From positions 1 through 45,122 of IMG/VR virus record IMGVR_UViG_3300046462_000711: a DNA stretch of 45,122 bases, one strand, 5' to 3'. Position numbers and translations under genes: made by a program. The stretch comes from a virus. The notes beneath the pieces are model-generated. The model did no database searches and was not told the DNA's origin. It saw only the letters and a list, made by a program, of their open reading frames with translations. Position 1 is the first letter of the stretch. Every line of letters starts with the position of its first letter. Shown piece after piece: positions 30,641 through 39,162 of this stretch.

Positions 30641-30735
30641 TGAGGAAGCAGCTTTTTGACTGGATTGTGTGCGCGGCTGTGATCTGGAGCTACTTGGCCC
30701 TGATTGCCTGGATGGAGCTTCCGGCGGTTCGTTGA
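30640..30735 (+). CDS. 31-residue membrane peptide
   Basis: GGAGG lies 6-10 bp before ATG. Sequence MRKQLFDWIVCAAVIW continues hydrophobic to residue 24, then ends ELPAVR. A single-pass membrane peptide by composition. It overlaps the preceding stop (TGATG), which argues it is translated. Confidence 0.6.
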   Translation: MRKQLFDWIVCAAVIWSYLALIAWMELPAVR

Positions 30736-30796
30736 TGTGCCTCTCGGTGCCGCTACCCCGGATTTCGTAGTTCTTTTACCCCTGATTGGAACAACC

Positions 30797-31462
30797 ATGC
30801 TTCACAGATATTTGACCCCAGAGGAGCAGCAGCGCCTCATCAAAGCGGCTTCGCTGCCGTCGGACATCTTGGCGCGGCGCGATGCCGCCTGGCTGGATGT
30901 CTTGTTGCTGTCCGGCTTGCGCATTACGGAATTCAGCCTGGTCACGGTCGGCGATGCGATCACTGCTCTGCATAGCAAGTACCTGTTCATTCCAAAAGAG
31001 CGCCGCAAGGGCGGTAAAACCGATCACCGAGTTTTCGTTACGGCACCGCTGCGCTTGGCGCTCAAGAAGCTGGTCGCTGTGCATTGCGAAATGACAGGGA
31101 CGGACCAGCCGCTAGCTGATGCTCCCCTGGTCTTGAGTCGGCAGCACGATGGCGCAGCGATGTCTACGCGGGCGTTCCAGCTGCGCTTCAAGCATTGGGC
31201 TGTTGTTGCTGGTCTTCCGGCCGGCGCTTCCCCGCACTGGCTGCGCCACAGCCGCGCCATGAACATCATGCGCAACAGCGAAGCAGCCGATCCGCGCGGA
31301 ATCGCCAAGGAGGCGCTGGGTCATGTGTCGATCGCCAGCACCGGCATTTACACCGGCGTGCTGCGTGAAGAGCTGGAGCAAGCCCTTACCCAAACCGATG
31401 CAACGAAGAGCCGACGCGTAAGCACGGCCGCGCTGCGCAAAGATTTCGACAAGAGGAGCTAG
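30797..31462 (+). CDS. tyrosine recombinase catalytic domain only
   Basis: 221 residues from ATG 30797. The full catalytic set of tyrosine recombinases is visible: R42 (GLRITEF), K71/K74 (RRKGGKTDH), H147 and R150 (HWLRHS), H176 (LGHVSIAST) and Y185. It lacks the N-terminal SAM-like core-binding domain present in XerC/D and lambda Int. It lies in the early region, far from both att sites, so it is not the main integrase by position. Possible roles: dimer resolution, or a regulatory or vestigial domain. The next gene follows after 2 bp. Confidence 0.85.
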   Translation: MLHRYLTPEEQQRLIKAASLPSDILARRDAAWLDVLLLSGLRITEFSLVTVGDAITALHSKYLFIPKERRKGGKTDHRVFVTAPLRLALKKLVAVHCEMTGTDQPLADAPLVLSRQHDGAAMSTRAFQLRFKHWAVVAGLPAGASPHWLRHSRAMNIMRNSEAADPRGIAKEALGHVSIASTGIYTGVLREELEQALTQTDATKSRRVSTAALRKDFDKRS

Positions 31463-31464
31463 AC

Positions 31465-31713
31465 ATGAAACTCAAAAAAATCGACCGGAATACGTTTCGA
31501 AATTTCCTAGGAGCGCTGGCCATGATTGCACTGATCGGCGTGGCCGGCGCCGTCGGAACCAATGCCGGCGATTACGCGGCGCCGACGCAAGCGGATCTTG
31601 ACCGCGATACCAAGACGCAGCTTGCGAATCTGTGCAATGCCGATGGCTGGCCGGAGGATGCCGCCGACGCATACAAGCGTGCATGCCAACGCGAATTGAG
31701 GCGCGCGAACTGA
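31465..31713 (+). CDS. small membrane/exported protein
   Basis: 82 residues with GAGGAG before ATG. A hydrophobic segment (FLGALAMIALIGVAGAVGTNAGDYAA, 14-38) follows a basic N-terminus. The rest is hydrophilic with one CNADGW and one ACQRE cysteine. Signal peptide or anchor not decidable. Unknown function. Confidence 0.65.
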   Translation: MKLKKIDRNTFRNFLGALAMIALIGVAGAVGTNAGDYAAPTQADLDRDTKTQLANLCNADGWPEDAADAYKRACQRELRRAN

Positions 31714-31768
31714 AACGGTTCTTTTTCCTCATCCGCTTCTATCGCAGCAGCGGGCATTTATCACTGAC

Positions 31769-31794
31769 ACCGCCTGCAGCATCGGCGGATTTTT
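31769..31794 (+). terminator. weak hairpin with ATTTTT tail
   Basis: CCGCC and GGCGG separated by 9 nt, followed by ATTTTT. It lies in the 115-bp gap between the exported-protein and HD-domain genes. Short stem, so a weak or regulated terminator. Confidence 0.4.
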
Positions 31795-31828
31795 GAAGTA
31801 CCGTTTTTCACTTCCTGTAAGGGCCATC

Positions 31829-32374
31829 ATGACCGTTGATTACAGCATCTTGACATACACCGGGCGATATATCTGCCTGGCCGAGCCGCGCGAAATCGAT
31901 TTTCATATCAGCGACATCGCGCATGCGCTTTCTCAAATCTGCCGCTTCGGCGGTCATACCCGCCAGTTTTACAGCGTTGCACAGCACAGCGTGCTGGTAT
32001 CGCAGATGGTGCCGGTTGACTATCGCCTGCAAGCCTTGCTGCACGATGCCGCCGAGGCTTACCTTGGCGATATGGTCCGACCGCTAAAGCGCATGGCGGC
32101 GTTGCAGCACTACCGCGACTACGACCAGTCCATGCAATCACGGCTGTTTGAAGTCTTCGGGGTGATACCCACCGCGCATTCTACTGAGGCCGTCAAGCGT
32201 GCTGATCTGGAGATGCTGGCTACGGAGCGGCGCGACCTGATGGCGCCGGATATGGCGCCGTGGTCGATTCTGGAGGGGGTGGAGCCGCGCAGAGCCAGCA
32301 TCACGCCAGTGATGCCGCAGTCGGCAGAAATGCTGTTCATCAAACGATTCAAAGAATTGGCAGGTGTGTTGTGA
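31829..32374 (+). CDS. HD-domain phosphohydrolase (YfbR-like)
   Basis: 181 residues from ATG 31829, with TAAGGG upstream. The metal-binding HD pattern is present: FYSVAQHSVLVSQM (H), LLHDAAEAYLGDMVRP (H-D, then D). Similar phage and bacterial HD proteins (YfbR type) dephosphorylate deoxynucleoside monophosphates. This could tune the nucleotide pool during phage replication. An in-frame upstream start at 31793 has no ribosome site. Confidence 0.85.
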   Translation: MTVDYSILTYTGRYICLAEPREIDFHISDIAHALSQICRFGGHTRQFYSVAQHSVLVSQMVPVDYRLQALLHDAAEAYLGDMVRPLKRMAALQHYRDYDQSMQSRLFEVFGVIPTAHSTEAVKRADLEMLATERRDLMAPDMAPWSILEGVEPRRASITPVMPQSAEMLFIKRFKELAGVL

Positions 32375-32868
32375 GCGCCGCCGCCATTGACACGTTGCCG
32401 TCACGGACTGCTTGCGTTCTCCGTCAGTTCAATCGCCCCGACAGTGACGCCTTGTACCGGGCCTACGATCACTTGATTGCTGCGCGCCTTGGGATGACCT
32501 TGATGGTGCCAGTTGGCAGCGCCTGCGGCCGCCTGATGCCGATTATTGACCGTTGCCCAGTGCCATGGCTGGAAGCTACTGCGATCCTGGCTGCCGATTA
32601 CGCCACGGCGACGCCGTTGTCGCTGGTGGACCTGGTGCAGCACGCCCAGCGCATCAGGGATCCTAAGTCGCCGCTTGCTCAGTTCGCACATTCACTGCTG
32701 GATTCGTTCGTGGGCTCCGACATCGATTTTGCCGTTGCGCTGTCCGATCGAGACTGGCGGCATACCAAAATCATTTTTGCCCAGGGTGGCGAGCCGTGTC
32801 GAGTATTCATCGGCGCCGCCGGCGTGCGGCTGGCATTCACTCCGGATTTTTTGGAGGGACTGCTGTGA
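32371..32868 (+). CDS. hypothetical early protein
   Basis: 165 residues from GTG 32371, which overlaps the preceding TGA. Contains PWLEATAILAADYATATP and FLEGLL at the end; helical and uncharged for much of its length. No family recognised. Part of a run of overlapping early genes. Confidence 0.65.
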   Translation: MSAAAIDTLPSRTACVLRQFNRPDSDALYRAYDHLIAARLGMTLMVPVGSACGRLMPIIDRCPVPWLEATAILAADYATATPLSLVDLVQHAQRIRDPKSPLAQFAHSLLDSFVGSDIDFAVALSDRDWRHTKIIFAQGGEPCRVFIGAAGVRLAFTPDFLEGLL

Positions 32869-33185
32869 CTACGACGACGAAAGCTAACAGCGCCGGTGTC
32901 GATGCGCTTGTCCGGCTGCTTCGCATCGCGCAGGGGCATTCGGGGCAATGCCGGTATGTCGCATCTTTTTTGCTGGGGCTGTACAACGGCAACCGCTTCA
33001 AGTTCGACCTGACTGATTTTCGCTGTCTCGATCGGAATATTTTCGACGACTGCATGGAGGTGCTGAAACTTGACTACCGCCCCGCCGTGGAGGTGCATAT
33101 GTACTTCAAGAACGGTGGCGCTATCTGGGAACAGTTGGCCGAGGATTGGAATATCCGCGATTACACGCGGGAGGTGGTGCGATGA
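32865..33185 (+). CDS. hypothetical protein of a conserved mobile-element family (DUF7673-like)
   Basis: 106 residues from GTG 32865 (GTGA overlap). The segment SGQCRYVASFLLGLYNGNRF, then DLTDFRCLDRNIFDDCMEVLKLD, is, as I recall, conserved in small proteins of phages and integrative elements grouped as DUF7673. Function unknown. The stop is joined to the next ATG (CGATGA). Confidence 0.65.
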   Translation: MTTTTKANSAGVDALVRLLRIAQGHSGQCRYVASFLLGLYNGNRFKFDLTDFRCLDRNIFDDCMEVLKLDYRPAVEVHMYFKNGGAIWEQLAEDWNIRDYTREVVR

Positions 33186-33649
33186 CCGTCCGCAAGCGCC
33201 CCCGCAATAAAGCGTACCGTCCGCGCCCGCCAGGTGCCCGCACATTACGCACCCAGCCGTGGAAATTGCGCAACGTCTTTCTGCCGCTGGAAGAGATCCT
33301 GAATCAGATGGAGGCGAGCGGCCTATCTGATGTCGATCGGCGCGGCACGCCGATTTTTCAAAGCGCGAAGGACAGCTGCTGGTACACCAGCGCCCCGGCG
33401 ATCAACGGCGTCGCTGACGCCTACGAGATCCACGCCAAGCGCAGCGGCCGCCCGATGCCGATCGAGGCGCTGCGGCGTGTTGCCAACAAGCTGCACTACG
33501 GCTGCATGGTGTTTGCCTCCGATGTTGTTGCGATGCGCGCCGCACTGGACACTTTGCGCGCCGAAACGATGGGTATGACCGAAGACTACGCGCACAGCCT
33601 GCTGCAGGCCGTGCGTATCCAAATTGAACTTGAAAGGATTTCCGCATGA
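33182..33649 (+). CDS. hypothetical early protein
   Basis: 155 residues from ATG 33182. Basic, proline-rich start (VRKRPRNKAYRPRPPGAR), then helices with LEEILNQMEASG and IEALRRVANKLHYGC. It may bind nucleic acid given the basic tail. Unknown family. Confidence 0.65.
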   Translation: MTVRKRPRNKAYRPRPPGARTLRTQPWKLRNVFLPLEEILNQMEASGLSDVDRRGTPIFQSAKDSCWYTSAPAINGVADAYEIHAKRSGRPMPIEALRRVANKLHYGCMVFASDVVAMRAALDTLRAETMGMTEDYAHSLLQAVRIQIELERISA

Positions 33650-33912
33650 AGACGAATGACCTGATGACGAACCCAGCCTATAACCCGGATCGCCTGCTGG
33701 ACGCGATGCTCAAGACGATGGCGCTCAAGAACGATGCAGCCCTGTCGCGCCGGCTTGGCGTCCAGCCGCCGGTGATCAGCAAGATCCGGCACCGGCGCAA
33801 CCCCATCACCGCGTCCCTGCTGATTTTGTTGCACGAACATAGCGATATGCCTATCCGGGAGCTGAAATCGTTGATGGTCGCTCCAACCGTGCCGACCTCA
33901 GAACAAGCATGA
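33646..33912 (+). CDS. small helix-turn-helix protein
   Basis: 88 residues. NDAALSRRLGVQPPVISKIRHRRNPITASLLILLHEHS is a recognisable lambda-repressor-type HTH. GAAAGGATT precedes ATG. A second phage transcription regulator besides the repressor and CII-like protein. Confidence 0.75.
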   Translation: MKTNDLMTNPAYNPDRLLDAMLKTMALKNDAALSRRLGVQPPVISKIRHRRNPITASLLILLHEHSDMPIRELKSLMVAPTVPTSEQA

Positions 33913-34115
33913 ACAGGATCGAGACACTTTGCTGGATACCGGTGGACGAGCGTCTGCCTGACAGCGATCTCACCGTTCTGCTGTTCAGTTCTGCTGCTGA
34001 TGAGCCGGTCTGGCTTGGTCATTATGATTCCGATGGCAAGCGCTGGTGGTACGTCGATGCGATGAAGGCGGAGCCGACGTATTGGGCCGAGATACCGGAA
34101 GGACCGACACCATGA
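33909..34115 (+). CDS. DUF551-type protein
   Basis: 68 residues with the DUF551 pattern: WIPVDERLPDSDLTVLLF near the N-terminus, then WLGHYDSDGKRWWYV and PTYWAEIPEGP. These short proteins are common in phage early regions and of unknown function. ATG overlaps the previous stop. Confidence 0.85.
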   Translation: MNRIETLCWIPVDERLPDSDLTVLLFSSAADEPVWLGHYDSDGKRWWYVDAMKAEPTYWAEIPEGPTP

Positions 34116-34750
34116 CCAAGTCACGGGGAATTCTAGCCCCACGGGTGAAATGGACCTTCGAACAGGATGCGATCCTTACGCAGCGTTACCCAAATGAAAA
34201 GGCCGCAATCATCGCCATGGATCTTGGCCGCGCGGTGCATTCCATCTATGCCCGTGCCAAACAACTGAAGCTGCGCAAATCCGTTGAATTCCTCGCCAGT
34301 GAGGCGTCCGGTCGCACAAACGGGTCGCAAGGTGCAGCAACTCGATTCAGCAAAGGCGGTGCTAGCTGGAACCTGGGCAAGAAAGGCTTGGACATTGGCG
34401 GCAAGGAAACCCGATTCAAATTAGGCCAGATGCCGCACAACCATATGGCGGTCGGCAGCGAAAAGATCGCCGACGGTTATGTCTGGGTGAAGTTGGCCGA
34501 GCCGAAGACTTGGAAACAAAAGCACCATTTGGTGTGGAAGGAGGCCCACGGCGACTACCCGCCAAAAGGGTTCGTGTTGGCATTCAAGGACGGCAACCGG
34601 ATGAACGTAGCGCTTGAGAACCTGGAGCTGCTTAGCCGGCAAGACTGGATCCAGCGCCACACCATTCATCAGTATCCAGAACCATTGAAAGAAGTGATCC
34701 GATTAAGCGCAAAACTCAGGAGGAAATTGAATGTCGACGAACAACATTGA
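34112..34750 (+). CDS. HNH endonuclease
   Basis: 212 residues from ATG 34112. An N-terminal helix-turn-helix-like segment (QRYPNEKAAIIAMDLGRAVHSIYARAKQL) precedes an HNH motif: KQKHHLVWKEAHGDYPPKGFVLAFKDGNRMN with VALENLELLSR, that is H-H, then N and the closing N residue. It cuts DNA and may act in packaging or as a free-standing homing enzyme. No intron is evident next to it. Confidence 0.88.
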   Translation: MTKSRGILAPRVKWTFEQDAILTQRYPNEKAAIIAMDLGRAVHSIYARAKQLKLRKSVEFLASEASGRTNGSQGAATRFSKGGASWNLGKKGLDIGGKETRFKLGQMPHNHMAVGSEKIADGYVWVKLAEPKTWKQKHHLVWKEAHGDYPPKGFVLAFKDGNRMNVALENLELLSRQDWIQRHTIHQYPEPLKEVIRLSAKLRRKLNVDEQH

Positions 34751-34982
34751 CAAGCTGCGTGAGCATTTATTTGCCACGCTCGATGCACTGGCCGACAAGG
34801 ACAAGCCGATGGACATAGACCGGGCAAAGGCGATTTCTGGCGTTGCTCAGACGATCATCAACAGCGCTATGGTGGAAGTTAAGTATGCGCAAGCCACCGG
34901 CCAAAAGGCGAGCGGATTTCTGGAAAAAGCACAGGCGCTGCCACCAGGCATCAATAGCGTGACCCAGCACCGTATCAGCTGA
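34731..34982 (+). CDS. conserved small phage protein
   Basis: 83 residues with AGGAGG before ATG, overlapping the end of the HNH gene by 20 bp. Contains DIDRAKAISGVAQTIINSAMVEVKYAQATG, a pattern seen in short proteins next to phage HNH or replication genes, helical with no catalytic residues. Confidence 0.75.
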   Translation: MSTNNIDKLREHLFATLDALADKDKPMDIDRAKAISGVAQTIINSAMVEVKYAQATGQKASGFLEKAQALPPGINSVTQHRIS

Positions 34983-35012
34983 AGGAGACTGCCAGCACTG
35001 TGCGCACAAAAT

Positions 35013-35068
35013 CAGAAAAAGAGAATCATCTAATGACATCTATTGAAGAAATGAAAAAAAGGATGACC
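35013..35068 (+). repeat. diverged direct repeat, copy A (start region of the 45-residue membrane peptide)
   Basis: 56 bp that match 36386-36441 at 47 of 56 positions by eye, covering the ribosome site and the first 12 codons (MTSIEEMKKRMT versus MASIEELKNRVD). Suggests duplication of the primase gene start, or a shared recombination point. Confidence 0.75.
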
Positions 35069-35170
35069 GCCAATTCACTATCTGTAATCGCCGATGCGCT
35101 GATTGTCTTGGCTTGCCTGGCAACGTTCATCATCCTTTTCGTTGAAGTACTGATGGAGCCAATTTTATGA
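35033..35170 (+). CDS. 45-residue membrane peptide with a primase-like N-terminus
   Basis: ATG 35033. MTSIEEMKKRMTAN followed by a hydrophobic helix (ALIVLACLATFIILFVEVLM). The first 12 codons resemble the primase start at 36406. The stop overlaps the next gene (ATGA), supporting translation. Confidence 0.6.
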   Translation: MTSIEEMKKRMTANSLSVIADALIVLACLATFIILFVEVLMEPIL

Positions 35171-35724
35171 GTACCGAATTGAAGCCGTGTCCGTTTTGCG
35201 GCGGCAGAGCGATCTTGCAAGAGCATCCAGCGCACACGCATGCAATCGCGCAATTCATGCCTGACCACGCCGGCAGCGCTACCATCGAGTGCGGCGGCTG
35301 CAACGTCGGGATGATCGATGACACCGTCGCGCTGGTGGTGGAGGCCTGGAATCGGCGCGCCGCACTGGCCGCGCCGCAGCAGGAGCCAGTGGCATTTTTG
35401 GATGGATGGAAATTGGTCCCGATTGAACCAACTGACGCAATGCAAGCTGCGGGAGCGCAATCCATCCGACTTGATACGACGGCTATCAACAAAATATGGA
35501 CCGGTAATAAAGTATTCCGCGCCATGATTGAAGCCGCGCCAATGGCGCCGCCAGCAGCTCCGGTGCTGAGTGATGAGGCGGTCAATGCAATCATGGAACA
35601 AGCGCAGGTTTTCGCAAGTGCATGGTCGCTCGTTGGCGGACGCTTCGATTTCGGGGGCGGCCTGCAAGTGGCTGAGCAAGAAAAGACGAATCTGCGTGCC
35701 CTACTCAACGAGGTGCGCCCATGA
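35167..35724 (+). CDS. Lar-like restriction alleviation family protein with C-terminal extension
   Basis: 185 residues. The N-terminus, KPCPFCGGRA, then ECGGCNVG and EAWNRRA about 40 residues on, is the Lar zinc-ribbon pattern (C-x2-C...C-x2-C). Rac Lar modulates type I restriction; most phage homologues are uncharacterised. The remaining 110 residues carry ATDAMQAAG-like and VFASAWSLVGGRFDFGGGL segments without a known function. ATG overlaps the upstream stop. Confidence 0.85.
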   Translation: MSTELKPCPFCGGRAILQEHPAHTHAIAQFMPDHAGSATIECGGCNVGMIDDTVALVVEAWNRRAALAAPQQEPVAFLDGWKLVPIEPTDAMQAAGAQSIRLDTTAINKIWTGNKVFRAMIEAAPMAPPAAPVLSDEAVNAIMEQAQVFASAWSLVGGRFDFGGGLQVAEQEKTNLRALLNEVRP

Positions 35725-36263
35725 TCCGCGTGACCATTCAAATGATTCCGCGTGGCGACGAATCGCGTGCCAGGCACATGGGTACAGTCGAAATCGCAAA
35801 TGACGGTACCGGCGACCAGGCGATCGGCAATTACAAGGTGAGATTGTCGCGCATGGACAGTTCAACCCGTGCCTGGAGGACAGGGGCAATCCGTGGCTTC
35901 AATCGCAAAACGCGCGGGCCGCATGACCTGTTGTTGTTGGCGTTGCTCTCGACCGTTGGCGATCGTAACCAGCGGGTCATTGATGCTCTTGCAGAGGAAG
36001 CCGCTTTGATAGCGTCAACGCCGTCTGTGGCGCCGGCAGTGCCCGCGTGCCATCGATGTGATCTTCCCCATGTCACCAATCCGCATCCGGAAGCCGGCAA
36101 GCCCGCTTATTTGCTGGAGGTCGGTTGCCCGACGGAATGCCTGCCTTGTCTAGTGAAAAGCCGGCACGAATGGTCTTTGCGGGCGTCGATAGCTGAAAAG
36201 CTCGTGCGGGATTATCAGGTGAGCGGCTGTCCAGTTCAACCGAATGGCGAGAAAGATTTGTAG
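35721..36263 (+). CDS. hypothetical early protein with two-cysteine-pair C-terminus
   Basis: 180 residues from ATG 35721 (ATGA overlap). First half has VTIQMIPRGDESRARHMGTVEIAND, a conserved-looking phage segment, and later RGPHDLLLLALLS. Second half has HRCDLPHVTN and PTECLPCL, a possible zinc site. Unknown function. Last gene before the primase. Confidence 0.65.
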   Translation: MIRVTIQMIPRGDESRARHMGTVEIANDGTGDQAIGNYKVRLSRMDSSTRAWRTGAIRGFNRKTRGPHDLLLLALLSTVGDRNQRVIDALAEEAALIASTPSVAPAVPACHRCDLPHVTNPHPEAGKPAYLLEVGCPTECLPCLVKSRHEWSLRASIAEKLVRDYQVSGCPVQPNGEKDL

Positions 36264-36267
36264 CGAG

Positions 36268-36290
36268 TTTGACAATATCAGATTGTCAAA
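36268..36290. promoter_or_regulatory. inverted repeat upstream of the primase gene
   Basis: TTTGACAAT and ATTGTCAAA are perfect 9-bp arms around ATCAG. It contains TTGACA, the -35 consensus, on both strands, but no good -10 follows. An operator for a phage regulator is the simplest reading. It sits in the 142-bp gap before the primase. Confidence 0.6.
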
Positions 36291-36385
36291 AAATCAAAGA
36301 CATATGCATTCAGTTGCAGTGAATTAGCAGCAGTTGTCCGTGCAATGATCAAGTCGAACAAGCGCTGACAACATTGCAACCAAAC

Positions 36386-36441
36386 CAGAAAAAGAGATTC
36401 ATCGAATGGCATCCATTGAAGAACTGAAAAACAGGGTGGAC
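36386..36441 (+). repeat. diverged direct repeat, copy B (primase start region)
   Basis: Partner of 35013-35068 (47 of 56 identical). Includes the primase ribosome site and first codons. Confidence 0.75.
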
Positions 36442-39162
36442 CTGCATGACCTGGCTGATCGGCTGGGGATGCAGCGGGGAAAAGGAACCGGCAACGCGAA
36501 CTACCACAGCCCTTTTCATACAGATAAATCGCCGTCGATCAGCGTCGACAAGACCGGCAAGCACTTCCGCGATTACAGCGCCGAGGGCACACCGTTCGCG
36601 AAGGGGTCCTGCGTCGACATGGTGATGTACGTCAAGGGCCTGGCGGAGGTTCCGGAGGCAATGCGCTGGCTGCACGACGAATACGGAATTCCCTACGATA
36701 AGAAAGCGGCACCGAACGAGCCGCGGCCGGAAAAGTCGCGTGCCGAGTACATCGCCGACAAGTGTCTCGCCGACGCCTTGAAGGTGCGTGAGTACCTGAA
36801 CGGCCGGCACATTAGCGACGCAGTGATCGACGCCGCCATACGTGCCAAGACACTGGGCTTCAATAGCTGGGTGTCTCCGAAGGTTCAAGCGGGGGAAGTT
36901 GGCCACGGTGGCGACGCGGCCGCATTCATCGTCCGCGACCGCATCAGTTCCGCTGTGCTGGCGGTGGATCTTCGTTATCTCGATCCTGCTCTCAATGGCG
37001 GCGTGAAAACGCAGTCGCAGGGCGACAAGGACGGCGTGTTGTGGTGTGCCGACTGGAAGCGACTGAAGACCGCCACGAAGGTCTGGATTGTGGAGTCGTC
37101 GATCAATGCGCTGTCTATTTTGACGGCCGATGCGTTCGCCTGCGTGCTGGTCCTGCGGGGGCTGGGCAATGTCGACCTGGTGGACTGGTCGTTCTTGCGT
37201 AACAAGCATGTCGTGGTGTGTCTCGACAATGACTTGCCATTTGAGGAGCCGCACAAGTTGGCGGGGCATCGCCAGGGGCCGGAAGCGGCTTGGAAATTGG
37301 TCGAAAAACTCACGTCGCTGAATATCAGCGCCATGCTGGTCGACCAAGCAGGCTGGAAAAACGAAGACGGCGATTCTATCAACGATGTGAATGATTATCT
37401 GGGCGTATGGGGCCCCGATAAGCTGCGCAAAGCCATTGACATCTATGAGCCCTGGCTGATTCCTGGTTTGCCCGCAGAATCAGGCGTGCTTGGGAAAAAA
37501 CGGGTATATCTCCCGTCACACGATTTTCAGCAATATTGGAAATTTCGCACCCGGCCGGACTTCACCAACTACATCAGCAAGATGGAGGAAAAGGACGATG
37601 GCGACGACGGCGTGATCAAAACGCCCGTGATAGCGGATCTGGCTGGTTTCAGGGTGGCGTCGCTGTCCCGGGTGTCGGTGGCCAGCGCCACGGCGACGAT
37701 GACGGGGGATCCGGATAACCAGCCGGCCGTCTATTTCGCTGTGTCGGTGCAAACGCCACGCCACGGCGCCGCGCTGCAGCGCCGGGTCATGATGGACGAG
37801 CAGCTGCACAATATCGACGGCTGGAAGAAATTCGGGCCGGTGTGGATCCCGTCGGCCTTCAGCAGAATGATCAATATCCTGGAGCGGACCGCCGACCTGG
37901 GCGCGCGTCATGCGGCGAATTTTGTCGGCCTGGCATACCGCGAAGGGCAGCTGGTGGTGAACGAGGGAGCTGACTGCTACTTTACCGAGCCTGAAAAGCA
38001 ATGCCCGTACCACAACATGAGTTTCCCGACCGGGTCGGTACGCGAGGCGCGCACGGTGATATCGGCGTTTCAGTCTACCTTCAAGCAGAATGCAGCCTTG
38101 CTGCCGCTGGTGTGGTCGCTGGGTGGCCATTTGAAGGCGTTACTGGGGTTCTGGCCGCACATGATGATCCAGTCGGACAAGGGCAGCGGCAAGTCGACCT
38201 TCATCAAGCGCCTGGAGCGTGCTATCGGCATGACGATGTTCTCCGGGCAGTCCCTGCAGACGGAATTTCGCCTGTTGACCTCTATCAGCCACACGTCGCA
38301 TCCGGTCGGGTGGGAAGAGTTGTCGGCGCGCCGGCAGGAAGTGATCGACAAGGCGGTCGGCATGCTGCAGGAAAACTACCAATACACGGTGACCCGCCGT
38401 GGGACAGAAATGACCGAGTATCTGTTGTGCGCGCCGGTGCTGCTGGCCGGCGAGGACGTGCCGGTGCGGTCGCTGCTGGGCAAGATTATCCGGACGGACC
38501 TGACTGGCAAGAAGGGGCCGATGATGTCCGACGATTTGCCGCGCTTTCCGGTCCGTGGTTGGCTGGAGTTCCTGACCAGGTTGTCGCGCAATGAGGTGCT
38601 GGCGCGTTATCGGGAAGTGCGGACCATGTGCCTGCACGCGTCCCGCGCCAGCGGCGAGGACGACGGCGCGCTGCGCATGAGCGGCAACTACGCGGCGGTG
38701 TATATGGCCTGGATGTATCTGTGCGAGTACGCCGGCATCGACGCCGACCAGGGCGATTTTGACGCGGATCTGTTCGAGGAGATGAATCGGCATATCGGCG
38801 AGACCAGCGCCGACCGCGAGCCGTGGGTCTGGATCATGGAAACGGCGTTATCTGAGATCGCCGCCGGCCGCTTCACGTTCCCTTACGCGTGGGAGTCCGG
38901 TGCCAACCCGGCGTTGCTGATCCGCACCAGCCACATCATGGATCACATTTCCTCGAGTAACCACCTGCGGGAGAAGTGGAACGGCTTGCCTGTCAAATCT
39001 GACCGTGTTTTCAAGAAGCAGATGTTGAACGCCGGCGTCATCGACGGCGATTGCGAGCGGACTATCAACATGAAGCGCGTCAGCAACCTGCAGGTGATCT
39101 CGCTGGACAAGTTGAAGACCTTTGGCCTATACGCGACTCCATCGACGGAAAGAACTGTGTGA
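36406..39162 (+). CDS. phage primase-helicase
   Basis: 918 residues. Residues about 20-80 resemble the CHC2-type N-terminus (HSPFHTDKSPSISVDKTGKHFRDYSAEG, then CVDMVMYV), but the zinc-binding cysteines are absent or reduced. A TOPRIM core follows: VWIVESSINALSIL (E near 228) and VVVCLDNDLP (D-x-D near 273). A P-loop SDKGSGKST sits near 588-597, with downstream VTRRGTEMTEYLLCAPVLLAGE motor motifs. It probably makes primers and unwinds DNA for phage replication. The length suits the phage bifunctional primase-helicases. Confidence 0.88.
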   Translation: MASIEELKNRVDLHDLADRLGMQRGKGTGNANYHSPFHTDKSPSISVDKTGKHFRDYSAEGTPFAKGSCVDMVMYVKGLAEVPEAMRWLHDEYGIPYDKKAAPNEPRPEKSRAEYIADKCLADALKVREYLNGRHISDAVIDAAIRAKTLGFNSWVSPKVQAGEVGHGGDAAAFIVRDRISSAVLAVDLRYLDPALNGGVKTQSQGDKDGVLWCADWKRLKTATKVWIVESSINALSILTADAFACVLVLRGLGNVDLVDWSFLRNKHVVVCLDNDLPFEEPHKLAGHRQGPEAAWKLVEKLTSLNISAMLVDQAGWKNEDGDSINDVNDYLGVWGPDKLRKAIDIYEPWLIPGLPAESGVLGKKRVYLPSHDFQQYWKFRTRPDFTNYISKMEEKDDGDDGVIKTPVIADLAGFRVASLSRVSVASATATMTGDPDNQPAVYFAVSVQTPRHGAALQRRVMMDEQLHNIDGWKKFGPVWIPSAFSRMINILERTADLGARHAANFVGLAYREGQLVVNEGADCYFTEPEKQCPYHNMSFPTGSVREARTVISAFQSTFKQNAALLPLVWSLGGHLKALLGFWPHMMIQSDKGSGKSTFIKRLERAIGMTMFSGQSLQTEFRLLTSISHTSHPVGWEELSARRQEVIDKAVGMLQENYQYTVTRRGTEMTEYLLCAPVLLAGEDVPVRSLLGKIIRTDLTGKKGPMMSDDLPRFPVRGWLEFLTRLSRNEVLARYREVRTMCLHASRASGEDDGALRMSGNYAAVYMAWMYLCEYAGIDADQGDFDADLFEEMNRHIGETSADREPWVWIMETALSEIAAGRFTFPYAWESGANPALLIRTSHIMDHISSSNHLREKWNGLPVKSDRVFKKQMLNAGVIDGDCERTINMKRVSNLQVISLDKLKTFGLYATPSTERTV

